Assembly (NCBI GenBank): GCA_963775125.1
Contig: CAVZHQ010000007.1
Location: 558,001 to 622,000, forward strand
Direction: 5' to 3'
Length of the DNA stretch: 64,000 bases
Source: JAHECQ01 sp963775125
GTDB lineage: Bacteria > Actinomycetota > Acidimicrobiia > Acidimicrobiales > SZUA-35
The notes under the pieces were generated by a model that was not told the origin of the DNA, did not search any database, and saw only the letters and a list, made by a program, of their open reading frames with translations. The position numbers and the translations under genes were made by a program. The stretch's first letter is position 1; each line of letters begins with the position of its first letter. Shown piece by piece: positions 37,851 through 46,620 of the stretch.

Positions 37851-38313
37851 GCGACCCGACCTTGCCGATCTGGGGGAGGAAGGCCACATGGTCGACAGCC
37901 GCCAGGGTCTCCCGGTGGACGCCCCGATCTTCGTGACCCAGGACCAGGGCGACCTTCGGGCCAACGTCGAGATCGAAGAGCGGGGCGGCGTCGTCGGTCA
38001 GTTCGATGGCAATGGTGACCAGACCGGCGGCCTTGGCCGCAGCCACCGCACTCGGTCCATCGGGGGCGACCGACCACGTCACCAAGCGCTCGCAACCCAG
38101 CGCGGTCTTGGCCACCTTGGCCGTGGTGGGGTCGGGTGTCGGCGGAACGAGCCACAGGTGGGTCGCTCGATACGCGGCGGCCGAGCGAAACAGCGAGCCG
38201 ACGTTGAACGGGTTCTGCACCCCGTCCAGGATGAGGGCCACCTCGAGGTCGGATCGACGTCGCCATTCCCGGTGCAATCGCTTGAGTTCCGTGGGGTTCA
38301 ACGATCGGCTCAT
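37768..38313 (-). CDS. SpoU/TrmH-family RNA 2'-O-methyltransferase
   Basis: 181 residues. SPOUT-fold methylase with the three family motifs: ILDGVQNPFNVGSLFRSAAAY, VALVLGHEDRGVHRETL and FLPQIGKVGSLNVAQAGTVGLYE. Acts on a tRNA or rRNA ribose; target unknown. Its start overlaps the stop of the upstream minus-strand methylase gene by 4 nt, so the pair is an operon. Confidence 0.9.
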   Translation of the reverse strand: MSRSLNPTELKRLHREWRRRSDLEVALILDGVQNPFNVGSLFRSAAAYRATHLWLVPPTPDPTTAKVAKTALGCERLVTWSVAPDGPSAVAAAKAAGLVTIAIELTDDAAPLFDLDVGPKVALVLGHEDRGVHRETLAAVDHVAFLPQIGKVGSLNVAQAGTVGLYELARQRWQAGTAGAS

Positions 38314-38930
38314 CGGGCGACCTCGTCGGTTTCATGGGGGCGGCGGACATCGAGCAGACGAAACGCCTTCTTCGAAGCCCGCCGATGCACCAGCCAGCCC
38401 TGTGCCCCGAGCCGGGCGGCGAGACTGTCAGCACCGAGGTGCTTCTGCACGACCAGGTGGGCAGATCCGCCGGGGCTGAGTCGCCCGAGCCAGGTGTCGA
38501 GCAGTTCGTGAAGTGCCGCTTTCCCGATTCTGATCGGAGGGTTGGACCAGATCCGGTCGACCACGAGGTCCTGGGGGACGTCCTCGGGCCCCGCGACCCT
38601 GACGTTGGTCAGGCCATTCGCCGCCGCGTTCTCCTCGCAGAGATCCCGGGCTCGTTCATTGACCTCGATCGCCCACACCGTGGCCTCGGGATTGCGGGCG
38701 GCCAGCGTGAGCGCAAGCGGGCCGTATCCGGCGCCGACATCGACCAGGACCCGGTCGCCCGTCACCGGCGGCGGGCCGTCGAGGAGGAGGAGTTTGGAGC
38801 CGGCGTCCACTCGATCGGCGCTGAACATGCCGCGGTCGGTGGTCAGGCGCAGGCTGACATCGGGCAGCACGAGGTCGATGGTGCGCCGCTCCGACGAAAC
38901 CGATGGATTGCTGGTGAAGTAGTGGTTCAT
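38310..38930 (-). CDS. Class I methyltransferase, RsmC-like
   Basis: About 206 residues starting at MNHYFTSNPSV. SAM motif I VLVDVGAGYGPLALTLA and catalytic SNPPIRIGKAALHELLDTWL (NPPIR of RsmC/RlmG-type N2-guanine methylases of rRNA). Single catalytic domain, shorter than E. coli RsmC. ATG 38930 is preferred to the 8-codon longer start because it begins the family motif. Divergent from def. Confidence 0.88.
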   Translation of the reverse strand: MNHYFTSNPSVSSERRTIDLVLPDVSLRLTTDRGMFSADRVDAGSKLLLLDGPPPVTGDRVLVDVGAGYGPLALTLAARNPEATVWAIEVNERARDLCEENAAANGLTNVRVAGPEDVPQDLVVDRIWSNPPIRIGKAALHELLDTWLGRLSPGGSAHLVVQKHLGADSLAARLGAQGWLVHRRASKKAFRLLDVRRPHETDEVAR

Positions 38931-39012
38931 GAGGTGCCCCGAGTGTGCACGCAAACGAGCCGACCTGCACGCGTGGGGTGCACCGGCGAGCGGTCCGGGG
39001 AAACCGGCCCGC

Positions 39013-39018
39013 TACCCT
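39013..39018 (+). promoter_or_regulatory. Candidate -10 hexamer (TACCCT) of def
   Basis: TACCCT lies 8 nt before ATG 39027, with no clear Shine-Dalgarno; likely leaderless start of def-fmt-rsmB. Confidence 0.45.
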
Positions 39019-39026
39019 GCAAGGCC

Positions 39027-39584
39027 ATGGCTTCGCCTTTTCAGGTCCGCATCATTGGAGACCCTGTGCTCCGCAAGATCGCCGACGACGTCACCGACAT
39101 CGACGGTCAGCTGGCGAAGCTGGCCGCGGACATGCTCGACACCATGTACGCCGAGCCCGGGCTGGGCCTGGCCGCTCCGCAGGTCGGCGTAGCCAAGCGC
39201 TTCTTCGTCTACGACTTGGGTGACGATCCCCGTGTGCTCATCAACCCCGTCATCCAGGAGTCCGACGGCGAGTGGGTCTACGAGGAAGGCTGCCTATCGG
39301 TTCCGGGGCTCTCGTGGGAGATCGTCCGACCGAAGCTCGTCCACATCACCGGGTACGACCTCGATGGCAACGAGGTCTCCATCGAGGCCGACGAACTCGA
39401 AGCACGGTTGTATCAGCATGAGCTCGATCACCTCGACGGCATCCTCCTGGTCGACCGCCTCGACGAGGACACCCGCAAACAAGCCTTGAAGACCCTCCGC
39501 GAGAATCTGCTGAAGCCGGCGGATCTCGACGACGCTGAACTGGTGGCGCCCCGCAAGAAGCGGCGCGGCCTCAGCCTTCCCTGA
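39027..39584 (+). CDS. def: Peptide deformylase
   Basis: Removes the N-formyl group from nascent proteins. 185 residues with all three metal/catalytic motifs: GLGLAAPQVG, EEGCLSVPG and QHELDHLDG. The start ATG 39027 follows a TACCCT hexamer; the longer open frame upstream crosses the divergent promoter and is rejected. First gene of def-fmt-rsmB. Confidence 0.96.
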   Translation: MASPFQVRIIGDPVLRKIADDVTDIDGQLAKLAADMLDTMYAEPGLGLAAPQVGVAKRFFVYDLGDDPRVLINPVIQESDGEWVYEEGCLSVPGLSWEIVRPKLVHITGYDLDGNEVSIEADELEARLYQHELDHLDGILLVDRLDEDTRKQALKTLRENLLKPADLDDAELVAPRKKRRGLSLP

Positions 39585-39598
39585 AGGTCGCCCGTTTC

Positions 39599-40510
39599 AT
39601 GACCTCTGATCGCGCGCTCGCGCAACCGCCGGCCCACGTCAGGCGTGTCGTCTATCTCGGGACGCCCGAGGTTGCCGTTCCGACGCTCCGTGCGCTGCAT
39701 GCCGCCGGCTTCGAGATTCCGCTGGTCATCTCCCAGCCCGACAAGCGGCGCGGGCGGGGATCGGGCCGGTCGCCGTCTCCGGTGAAGGCTGCAGCGCTCG
39801 AACTCGGTCTCGACGTGTCGGACCGGACGGCGGACGCGGCCGAGACCGACAGCGATCTCGGCGTGGTCGTCGCGTATGGTCGCCTGATCAAGCGGGACGT
39901 GCTCGAGCGTTTGGCCATGGTCAACCTGCATTTCTCGCTGCTCCCGAGGTGGCGAGGGGCCGCCCCGGTCGAACGGGCGCTCCTCGAAGGCGATGCCACA
40001 ACCGGTGTCTGCCTCATGGAGGTAGCCGAAGGACTCGACGAGGGTGGGGTGTATCGGGTCGTTGAACACGCGATTTCCCCTACCGATACCTTGGATTCGC
40101 TGCGTTCGGAGCTGGTCGGCATCGGCACCGGCTTGCTCCTCGAGGCACTCACCAGCGGACTCGGTGAAGCGAGGCCCCAACAGGGCGAGCCCGTGTACGC
40201 ATCCAAGATCGAGCCATCGGAGCTCCGGCTCGACCCCTCGGAACCGGCCGTCGTCCTCGACCGCGTCATTCGACTCGGCGGAGCCTGGGCCGAGTTCCGG
40301 GGCAAGCGACTGCGGGTGTGGTCCGCAGAGATCGTCGCGGCTGCTCCCGGTGACGCAGCCATCCCCCCAGGGGCGATCCGCGATGGTGTCCTCGGCACCG
40401 GGAGCGGCGGACTACTCCTCGGCGAGGTGCAACCCGAAGGCAAGCAACGGATGACCGCAGCTGCGTGGCTCAACGGTGCCCGTCCCTCCGCCGACGATCG
40501 GTTGGTCTAG
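39599..40510 (+). CDS. fmt: Methionyl-tRNA formyltransferase
   Basis: Formylates initiator Met-tRNA using 10-formyl-THF. The 303-residue product has VVYLGTPEVAVPTLRAL, VISQPDKRRGRGS and the catalytic VNLHFSLLPRWRGAAPVERALLEGD. Its acidic insert between catalytic motifs is short. 14 nt after def; rsmB begins 2 nt after its stop. Confidence 0.96.
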   Translation: MTSDRALAQPPAHVRRVVYLGTPEVAVPTLRALHAAGFEIPLVISQPDKRRGRGSGRSPSPVKAAALELGLDVSDRTADAAETDSDLGVVVAYGRLIKRDVLERLAMVNLHFSLLPRWRGAAPVERALLEGDATTGVCLMEVAEGLDEGGVYRVVEHAISPTDTLDSLRSELVGIGTGLLLEALTSGLGEARPQQGEPVYASKIEPSELRLDPSEPAVVLDRVIRLGGAWAEFRGKRLRVWSAEIVAAAPGDAAIPPGAIRDGVLGTGSGGLLLGEVQPEGKQRMTAAAWLNGARPSADDRLV

Positions 40511-40512
40511 TC

Positions 40513-41724
40513 GTGGCCCGCGCCCCGATGCCGACCGCCGGGGTCGCCGCCCGCAAGCTGGCGATCCAGGCGCTCACCCGCGTGTCCGACGAGGGGGCCT
40601 ACGCCAATTTGGTGCTCCCCTCGCTTCTGGAGCGGTCCACGCTCGAGCCGCGTGACCGAGGCCTCGTCACCGAACTGGTCTACGGCACCACTCGCATGCA
40701 GCGTGCCTGCGACTTCCTGGTCGATCGTTTCGTGCTCGACGAGGTCGAACCCGCGGTGCGCTCGGCCCTCCGCGTCGGCGCCTACCAACTGCACTTCATG
40801 CACACACCGGCCCACGCTGCGGTGGCGGCGACGGTCGGAGCGGTGAAGGGACGCGGCCGCAGTGTTGTCAACGCCGTGCTCCGGCGGGTCGCCACCTCCG
40901 ACGTCGCCTGGCCCGATGATGCCACCAGGCTGAGCTATCCCGACTGGATCGTCGCCTCGCTCAGCGAAACGCTCGGCGCGACCGCGGCACTCGCCGCGTT
41001 GGAGGCGATGAACCGGCCCGCAGACGTGCACACCCGGGACGATGGCTATATCCAGGACCCGGCATCGCAGCTGGTTGTCGACGCAGTTGGTGTGCGCCAC
41101 GGCGACTTGGTCCTCGATGTCTGTGCAGCTCCGGGTGGCAAAGCCACTGCGCTTGCGGCACTTGGGGCTCGCGTCGTCGCATCCGACCTCCGACCGAACC
41201 GGGCTCGACTCATTGCTCGCAACGCGACATCGACCGGAACCAGGGTGCCCGTGCTCGTCGCCGACGGACGTTCGGCCCCGTTTGCGGCCGGAACGTTCGA
41301 TCGGATTCTGATCGACGCCCCGTGCTCGGGTCTTGGCAGCCTCCGCCGCCGCCCCGATGCCCGGTGGCGCATCGATGCCGCCGCTCCCGGCCGGTTGGCC
41401 GACCTCCAGGTGGCATTGGTCGAGTCGGCCTACGGGCTCCTGGCACCGGGCGGCACGCTCGTCTACAGCGTCTGCACGCTCACCGACGCCGAGACCATCG
41501 GTGTACTCGATCGAGTCCGGTCGACGCTGGCGCTCGAAGTACTCGCCCCGCCAGGTTCCCCGTGGAGCCCGATGGGAGCCAACGGAGCAGCGGCCTCGGT
41601 CGCCCGCCTCCTTCCCGGCGGCGCCGAGCCGGCGCTGGTTGAACAGGCAGACTGGTTGAAGAGGCACTGGTCGAAGAAGTACTGGACGGACCGGCACTGG
41701 ACGAACCAGCCCACGATGGGATGA
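40513..41724 (+). CDS. rsmB: 16S rRNA m5C967 methyltransferase (RsmB/Sun)
   Basis: Methylates a cytosine of 16S rRNA. About 403 residues from GTG 40513. A NusB-like N-terminal domain (ARKLAIQALTRVSDEGAYANLVL, RDRGLVTELVYGTTR) precedes the methylase domain with DVCAAPGGKATALAALGA, DRILIDAPCSGLGSLRRRPDARW and VYSVCTLTDAET (two catalytic Cys). The last 20 residues are an odd Trp-rich repeat with Trp every five residues (41653, 41668, 41683, 41698). Confidence 0.94.
   Translation: MARAPMPTAGVAARKLAIQALTRVSDEGAYANLVLPSLLERSTLEPRDRGLVTELVYGTTRMQRACDFLVDRFVLDEVEPAVRSALRVGAYQLHFMHTPAHAAVAATVGAVKGRGRSVVNAVLRRVATSDVAWPDDATRLSYPDWIVASLSETLGATAALAALEAMNRPADVHTRDDGYIQDPASQLVVDAVGVRHGDLVLDVCAAPGGKATALAALGARVVASDLRPNRARLIARNATSTGTRVPVLVADGRSAPFAAGTFDRILIDAPCSGLGSLRRRPDARWRIDAAAPGRLADLQVALVESAYGLLAPGGTLVYSVCTLTDAETIGVLDRVRSTLALEVLAPPGSPWSPMGANGAAASVARLLPGGAEPALVEQADWLKRHWSKKYWTDRHWTNQPTMG
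41650..41712 (+). repeat. 15-bp period Trp-rich repeat at the rsmB 3' end
   Basis: TGG codons fall at exact 15-bp spacing (41653, 41668, 41683, 41698) within degenerate units such as CACTGGTCGAAGAAG. It forms the non-conserved C-terminus of the methylase. Confidence 0.7.
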
Positions 41725-41759
41725 CGTTGTGGCGGGCCCGGAAGCCCGGTTGAACGTCA
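41722..41759. terminator. Hairpin between convergent rsmB and aminotransferase
   Basis: TGACGTT (41722-41728) pairs with AACGTCA (41753-41759), and inside it CGGGC (41733-41737) pairs with GCCCG (41744-41748). It fills the convergent gap and overlaps both stop codons. No T-run follows, so it may be a bidirectional block or mRNA end-protecting structure rather than a classical terminator. Confidence 0.4.
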
Positions 41760-42935
41760 ACGGCCCGCAGCCCGCAGACGTTGCGCCAGCAGGTCGAAGT
41801 CCTCGGGATCGAGGTTGGCGAAGCTGAACCGCAGCCAACCGTCGTCGGTGGGGGTGAACGCGGTGCCGGGGATGGCGAGGATGTCGTGGTCCAGGATGAG
41901 CCGTTCGACGACAGCATCGGCCGACTGACCGGTGAACGGGTGGTGCACCCATCCGAAGAAGGCACCCGATGCCGCGAGTTGGAAACCGCCGGGCTGGTCG
42001 GCCATGGCCGACCGGAACGAGGCGAGGCGGGTACCGATCCGTGAGGCCTGCGCCCGTCGCCAATCACCCGCGGCCAAAAGCCCGGTAAGTGCTGCTTCCT
42101 GACCGATGCGAGGCGCGCAGATCGCCACGCAGTCGAGGATTTTGAGGGCTTCGGCCAACACCTCGGGCCCGGCGACGATTGCTCCCACCCGATAGCCGGG
42201 TATGGCGAGGTCCTTGGAGAAGCTGTGCAGGGTGACGAGCGTCTGCGTCCAGTCGGGGCGGAGGTAGAGCTGATGCGACGGGTCGTCGGTGCCGCGGAAG
42301 TTCCGGTAGGTCTCGTCGAGCACCAGCGCGATGCCGTGGGACTGGGCGAGGTCGTAGAAACCTTCGATGGTCGACCGGGGAACGATGGCGCCCGTGGGGT
42401 TTCCGGGCGAAACGAGGACGATGGCCCGGGTGCGGTGGGTGATGAGCGCGGCCGCGGCCTCGACCGAAGGCTGCTGGGCTTCATCGGTGAACAGATAACG
42501 GGGCACTACCCCTTCGAGCTTCATCCACATGTCGTGGTTGAAGTAGTAGGGGACGGGGACGATGACCTCGTCACCCGGCACCGTGAGCGTCGACAGCGTT
42601 GCGCAGAATGCCTGGTTGCACCCCGCGGTGATCTGGATGTGTTCGGCGCCGATCGGTCCGGTAGCGGTGGGTGCCGACAGCCGATGATCTCGGTTCAGCT
42701 CGTCGGCCAGAGCGGCGCGGAGGTCGGGGAGCCCAGGGGACGGCGCATATCGCCCACCATCGGCCGAACCGGCCACCTCGGCGACTCGCTCAGCGATGAC
42801 CGGGGCGGTGGGGTAGCTGGGGGCCGCCTGGGACATGTCGAGCAGCCGGTTGGTGCTCGTCCGCTTCGCCAGGTGAGCGTAGGCGTTGGCAATGGGTGAG
42901 AGGGGAACCGACAGAGTCCGGTCGTTCAGGCGCAC
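41757..42935 (-). CDS. PLP-dependent aminotransferase, class I/II
   Basis: About 392 residues from GTG 42935. Has AGCNQAFCATLSTL, IVPVPYYFNHDMWM, VLVSPGNPTGAIVP, VLDETYRNFRG and the Schiff-base Lys in TLHSFSKDLAIPGYRVGAIV; Arg near the end binds the carboxylate. The longer ORF overlaps DUF1015 by 80 nt and is rejected. It follows DUF1015 and serA on the same strand, so an amino-acid role is likely; exact substrate unknown. Confidence 0.88.
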   Translation of the reverse strand: MRLNDRTLSVPLSPIANAYAHLAKRTSTNRLLDMSQAAPSYPTAPVIAERVAEVAGSADGGRYAPSPGLPDLRAALADELNRDHRLSAPTATGPIGAEHIQITAGCNQAFCATLSTLTVPGDEVIVPVPYYFNHDMWMKLEGVVPRYLFTDEAQQPSVEAAAALITHRTRAIVLVSPGNPTGAIVPRSTIEGFYDLAQSHGIALVLDETYRNFRGTDDPSHQLYLRPDWTQTLVTLHSFSKDLAIPGYRVGAIVAGPEVLAEALKILDCVAICAPRIGQEAALTGLLAAGDWRRAQASRIGTRLASFRSAMADQPGGFQLAASGAFFGWVHHPFTGQSADAVVERLILDHDILAIPGTAFTPTDDGWLRFSFANLDPEDFDLLAQRLRAAGR

Positions 42936-42941
42936 CGCGTC

Positions 42942-42947
42942 AGTATG
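42942..42947 (-). promoter_or_regulatory. Candidate -10 hexamer (CATACT) of the aminotransferase gene
   Basis: CATACT on the minus strand lies 6 nt before GTG 42935. One base off TANNNT; weaker than the others. Confidence 0.3.
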
Positions 42948-42954
42948 GCGTAGT

Positions 42955-44220
42955 TCAGAGGGTCCTGAGAAAGACGCCCGAGCGCACCTTGGGTTCGAAG
43001 TAGGTGGACTTCGGTGGCAGCACGAGTCCGGCATCGGCCACGTCGAGGATCAGGCCAGTGGGGACCGGTCGCGCCAAGCAGATCACCGAGCCCGGCTCGC
43101 TGAATCCTGGCTCGTCGAACACCGTCTCGCTGAATCCCGTGCCGGGCACGTAGGCGATGCGCGGGTCTCGAAGGGTGGGTTCCAGCCCCAGCGTGTCCTC
43201 GAGCAGCCACCGATCGATTCGCACGACATCGAGGCCGTCCAGTGCCCGCTCGAGCCCGTCAGGTGAGGTTGTATCCGGTGATCGGGATCCGGCGCGACGG
43301 GGCAGCGCAATCGCAACGATCTGTTCGGCGTCGACCAGGACCACCTCGTTCTCCGCACAATCGGTCGCCGATGCGACGCGACGCCACGCGAATCGGTCGC
43401 CGGTGGCGTCGAGGATCGTGTCGATGCTCGTGCCGAGGACCCGGCGGTGGAAGGGTCGATTGAGAAGCCGGTCGGCGGGGAACACGACGGTGAGCAGCCA
43501 CTGAGCACTGTCGGTGGCCGGCTGTCCGGAGGCACGTTCGAGATGGTCACGGTGGAGGGCGGTGGCGGCCGCACGGTGATGGCCGTCGATCAGGTACGTG
43601 GGTTGGGCGTGCAGGACCGCGGTGAGCTCGGACTCGTGGCTGGGGCTCCGGACGGGCCAGATGCGCTGGACGAGCCCGTCCGGGCTGTGGGCAACCACGC
43701 TCGGAGGACCGGACGCGGCCTCGATTGCCGCGATGACGGGGGAGAGGCCGCTCTCGGGCCGGACGGCAACCGCCACCGGGCTCGACTGGACGCCAACTGC
43801 GTCGAGATGGGCGGCCATGTGGCCGGCCCGCTCGGCGTGAATCCGTTCGTGTGGTCGCAGTTCGCCGCGGTCCAGGTCGGAGATTGCCAGTCCGCCGACG
43901 ACGCCCGTCTGCCGGTGCACAGCTCGGCCGTCGACGGTCTGCTCCAGTTGGTACAAGTAGTACGCGGGTGCCTGCTCGGAACCGAACGCGCCACGCTCGA
44001 CCAGACGATCGAGGGCCTGTCTGCCGGCCCGAAGCATCTGATCGGCCGAGGATCCCGGCCGATCCTCGTGCGACTGGGTGACGGCGAGGTAGGAGTCCGG
44101 ATGGTCGGCGATGAACGCCTGCCGCTGCTCACCGGTCAGGGCATCGTGGGCCGGTGACGGGACGCGGTCGGCCCATTCGGCCGAGACCACGTGCAGCGGA
44201 AGCGGGGCGAACCGAGTCAT
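42955..44220 (-). CDS. DUF1015 family protein
   Basis: About 421 residues. DUF1015 proteins are widespread in bacteria next to serine-biosynthesis genes; biochemical role unknown. Seen are the family blocks APLPLHVVSAEWADRVPSPAHD, YYLYQLEQTVDGRAVHRQTGVVGGL, LTAVLHAQPTYLIDGHHRAAATAL (IADGHHRYE-like) and LLTVVFPADRLLNRPFHR. ATG 44220 overlaps the serA stop (ATGA), so coupling is likely. Confidence 0.88.
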   Translation of the reverse strand: MTRFAPLPLHVVSAEWADRVPSPAHDALTGEQRQAFIADHPDSYLAVTQSHEDRPGSSADQMLRAGRQALDRLVERGAFGSEQAPAYYLYQLEQTVDGRAVHRQTGVVGGLAISDLDRGELRPHERIHAERAGHMAAHLDAVGVQSSPVAVAVRPESGLSPVIAAIEAASGPPSVVAHSPDGLVQRIWPVRSPSHESELTAVLHAQPTYLIDGHHRAAATALHRDHLERASGQPATDSAQWLLTVVFPADRLLNRPFHRRVLGTSIDTILDATGDRFAWRRVASATDCAENEVVLVDAEQIVAIALPRRAGSRSPDTTSPDGLERALDGLDVVRIDRWLLEDTLGLEPTLRDPRIAYVPGTGFSETVFDEPGFSEPGSVICLARPVPTGLILDVADAGLVLPPKSTYFEPKVRSGVFLRTL

Positions 44221-45416
44221 GCACCACACGCGGCGGCGAGGACTTCGTCGAGGGCCTCCAAGCCCTCGAGCACCTCGGGGCCGACGCTGCCGTTGACGTG
44301 GATGGAAGCGACGGCGGCCCGGCCCCCTTCGAATACCTCGTTCTGCATCTGCTGCACATTGAGCCCATGCTCACGCAACACGTTGAGGACTTTGGCCAGG
44401 ACGCCGACGCGATCGAGGTGGCGGACGATGATCTGGGTCGTCGCCGTCGGTCGGAGCACCAGGTTCACGCAGTTGATCGGTTCACCGAGTTCGAAGGATC
44501 GAATGACCTCCATCACCCCGTCGGCGACCGACTCCTGGGCTTGGTGGGTCGAGGCCCCGATGTGGTGGGAGCCGACGACCGCGGGATGGGCCGCCAGGTC
44601 GGACTGCCATCCAGCCGAGCCTTGGCCCGGTTCGTCGCGGTAGACGTCGAGCCCGGCGCGCATGTTCCTCGTGTCGAGCGCCTCGATCAGCGCAGCTTCA
44701 TCCACCACGTCGCCGCGTGAGGTGTTGAGGATGATGGCGCCGTCGCGTAGCAGGGCGAGAAAGTTGCGGTTCACCAAGCCGGCGGTCGCGTCGGCCTTGG
44801 GAACGTGCAGCGAGACGACGTCTGCGGTTCCCAGCAGTTCTTCGACCGTGTCGACCAACCGGATGCCGATGCTCCTGATCTGCGCCTGGACGGCCGACGG
44901 ACGATGTTCCTTTCTGATGGCGCTGATGGTCATGCCCAGGGCCTTTGCCCGCTCGGCAACCGCCAATCCGATGTCGCCGAGGCCAACGATGGCCAGTCGC
45001 TTCCCGAAGACACCGTCGGCCTCGGCGTATCGCGTCTTGTCCCATTGGCCGCGGCGAAGGTCGGAGGCGCCGTCCACGAGGTGCCGATCGATGGCCAAGA
45101 GTAAACCGATGGTGAGCTCGGCGACGGCGATCGCATTGCGTCCCGGCACGTTGCAGAGGTAGATCCCCGCTGCCGATGCGGCGTCGCGGTCGATGTTGTC
45201 GGTGCCCGCGCCCGCCCGGATGATCAGGCTCAGTCGGTCTGCGGCCTCGATGGTCGCCGCAGCAACCTTGGTGCTGCGGACGACCAGAACGTCGAACCCG
45301 ACGATGGCGCCGGCCAGCTCATCGCTGCCGAGGTCCTTGATCTCGCAGTGATGGCCCGCAGCGCGGAGTTCTTCGATGCGTCCGGCGTCGAAGGGGTCAG
45401 CGAAGAGGATCTTCAT
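44217..45416 (-). CDS. serA: D-3-phosphoglycerate dehydrogenase
   Basis: First step of serine synthesis. About 399 residues from ATG 45416, a compact form with C-terminal ACT domain (TTQIIVRHLDRVGVLAKVLNVL) for possible serine control. Catalytic pieces: VPGRNAIAVAELTIGLLL (Arg), VGLGDIGLAVAERAKAL (NAD), NTSRGDVVDEAALIEAL and SHHIGASTHQAQESV (His). The longer ORF overlapping the neighbour is rejected. A related 2-hydroxyacid dehydrogenase cannot be fully excluded. Confidence 0.9.
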   Translation of the reverse strand: MKILFADPFDAGRIEELRAAGHHCEIKDLGSDELAGAIVGFDVLVVRSTKVAAATIEAADRLSLIIRAGAGTDNIDRDAASAAGIYLCNVPGRNAIAVAELTIGLLLAIDRHLVDGASDLRRGQWDKTRYAEADGVFGKRLAIVGLGDIGLAVAERAKALGMTISAIRKEHRPSAVQAQIRSIGIRLVDTVEELLGTADVVSLHVPKADATAGLVNRNFLALLRDGAIILNTSRGDVVDEAALIEALDTRNMRAGLDVYRDEPGQGSAGWQSDLAAHPAVVGSHHIGASTHQAQESVADGVMEVIRSFELGEPINCVNLVLRPTATTQIIVRHLDRVGVLAKVLNVLREHGLNVQQMQNEVFEGGRAAVASIHVNGSVGPEVLEGLEALDEVLAAACGA

Positions 45417-46600
45417 GCGACGGACCCACCGAGCGCCTGTTCGATGTCGGCCCAGAGGTCTTCGACGTGCTCGCATCCGACACTCAAGCGGCAGAGCGTT
45501 TCCGGGATGTGCTCCTGGCCTGCGAGCTTGGCTCGGCGTTCGATGGTGGTCTCGACTCCTCCGAGGCTGGTTGCCGGGGTGATGACCTTCAGCCGCGAGA
45601 GGCGGACATCGGTCCCCGTTGCCGAGCCGGTCAACTCGAAGCTGAGCATGGAACCGGGGCCCCCCAGCGTGGCCAGGGCCAGCTCGTGGCCCGGATGATC
45701 GGGAAGGCCGGGAAAGCGAACTCGGGTGACGCTCCGATGCGCCTGCAGCCGTTGTGCCAGTTCGAGAGCAGTCTGCTGGGCTCGTTCCAGTCGAACGGGC
45801 AGGGTTCGCAAACCCCGCAACGCAAGAAACGCCTCGAGTGCCCCGGGAACCGCGCCACCCAGGAGGCGGCGTTCGTGGATCGCGGCCAGGGCCCTGGCGT
45901 CGTTCGTGATCACGATGCCGGCCATCAGATCACTGTGGCCTCCGATGAACTTGGTGGCGCTGTGGACCGAGAAGGTGGCGCCGAGCGCAAGCGGTTGCTG
46001 CAGGAGGGAAGTGGCGAACGTGTTGTCGACAACGCTCACGACCCCAGCTGCGGCAGCAGCCGCACAGATCGTCGGTACATCGGCGATCTCGAGAAGCGGA
46101 TTCGACGGGGACTCGAGCCAGACGAGATCGGCGCCCGGGAGATGGTCGAGCCACGCCGATGTGGCCGCAGTGGGAAGACGTTTGACCTGCCAGCCCAAAC
46201 GGTTGATTCCCTCCGCCAACACCCGCGCTGCGCCCTGGTACAGGTCGTCGGGGGCGACAATGCGCGCCGCGGGCGGGACGGCGTCGAGGATGGCCGAGAT
46301 CGCGGCCATGCCAGACGAGAAGGCGACCGCACTGCCGCCTTCGAGTGCACCCATCGCGTCCTCGAGCGCATGCCAGGTATCGGTGCCGTCGCCACGCGCG
46401 TACTCGCGTCCTTCATCGTCGTCGGGCTGACGCCCGGCCGCCAGCGCTCGGGCGCTGCTGAAGGTGGATGCCGCGACGATCGGCGTGTTGAGCGGCTGTC
46501 CTCCGCCGGTCGGACGGCCGGCCTTCACCGCGATGGTCTCGGGGCGGAGGCCGGTCGGAGGCGTTCGGGGACCTGGCTCGTGGGCCATAGGAGTAACCAT
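45413..46600 (-). CDS. Cys/Met-metabolism PLP enzyme (cystathionine gamma-synthase/lyase type)
   Basis: About 395 residues. Members make or break cystathionine or related thioethers. Motifs: TFSSARALAAGRQ, EYARGDGTDTWHALEDAMGALEGG, FSSGMAAISAIL, VWLESPSNPLLEIADV, VVDNTFATSLLQQPLALGA, and the PLP lysine in VHSATKFIGGHSDLMAG. ATG 46600 is favoured by a TACGGT hexamer 8 nt upstream; ATG 46588 is next. It starts 21 bp from the divergent moaB. Overlaps serA by 4 nt. Confidence 0.9.
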   Translation of the reverse strand: MVTPMAHEPGPRTPPTGLRPETIAVKAGRPTGGGQPLNTPIVAASTFSSARALAAGRQPDDDEGREYARGDGTDTWHALEDAMGALEGGSAVAFSSGMAAISAILDAVPPAARIVAPDDLYQGAARVLAEGINRLGWQVKRLPTAATSAWLDHLPGADLVWLESPSNPLLEIADVPTICAAAAAAGVVSVVDNTFATSLLQQPLALGATFSVHSATKFIGGHSDLMAGIVITNDARALAAIHERRLLGGAVPGALEAFLALRGLRTLPVRLERAQQTALELAQRLQAHRSVTRVRFPGLPDHPGHELALATLGGPGSMLSFELTGSATGTDVRLSRLKVITPATSLGGVETTIERRAKLAGQEHIPETLCRLSVGCEHVEDLWADIEQALGGSVA

Positions 46601-46607
46601 GGAGCAG

Positions 46608-46614
46608 TACCGTA
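46608..46614. promoter_or_regulatory. Overlapping divergent -10 hexamers
   Basis: On the plus strand TACCGT (46608-46613) lies 7 nt before ATG 46621 (moaB). On the minus strand TACGGT (46614-46609) lies 8 nt before ATG 46600. The two hexamers share five base pairs, so the two promoters should exclude each other. Confidence 0.5.
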
Positions 46615-46620
46615 TTCGCC

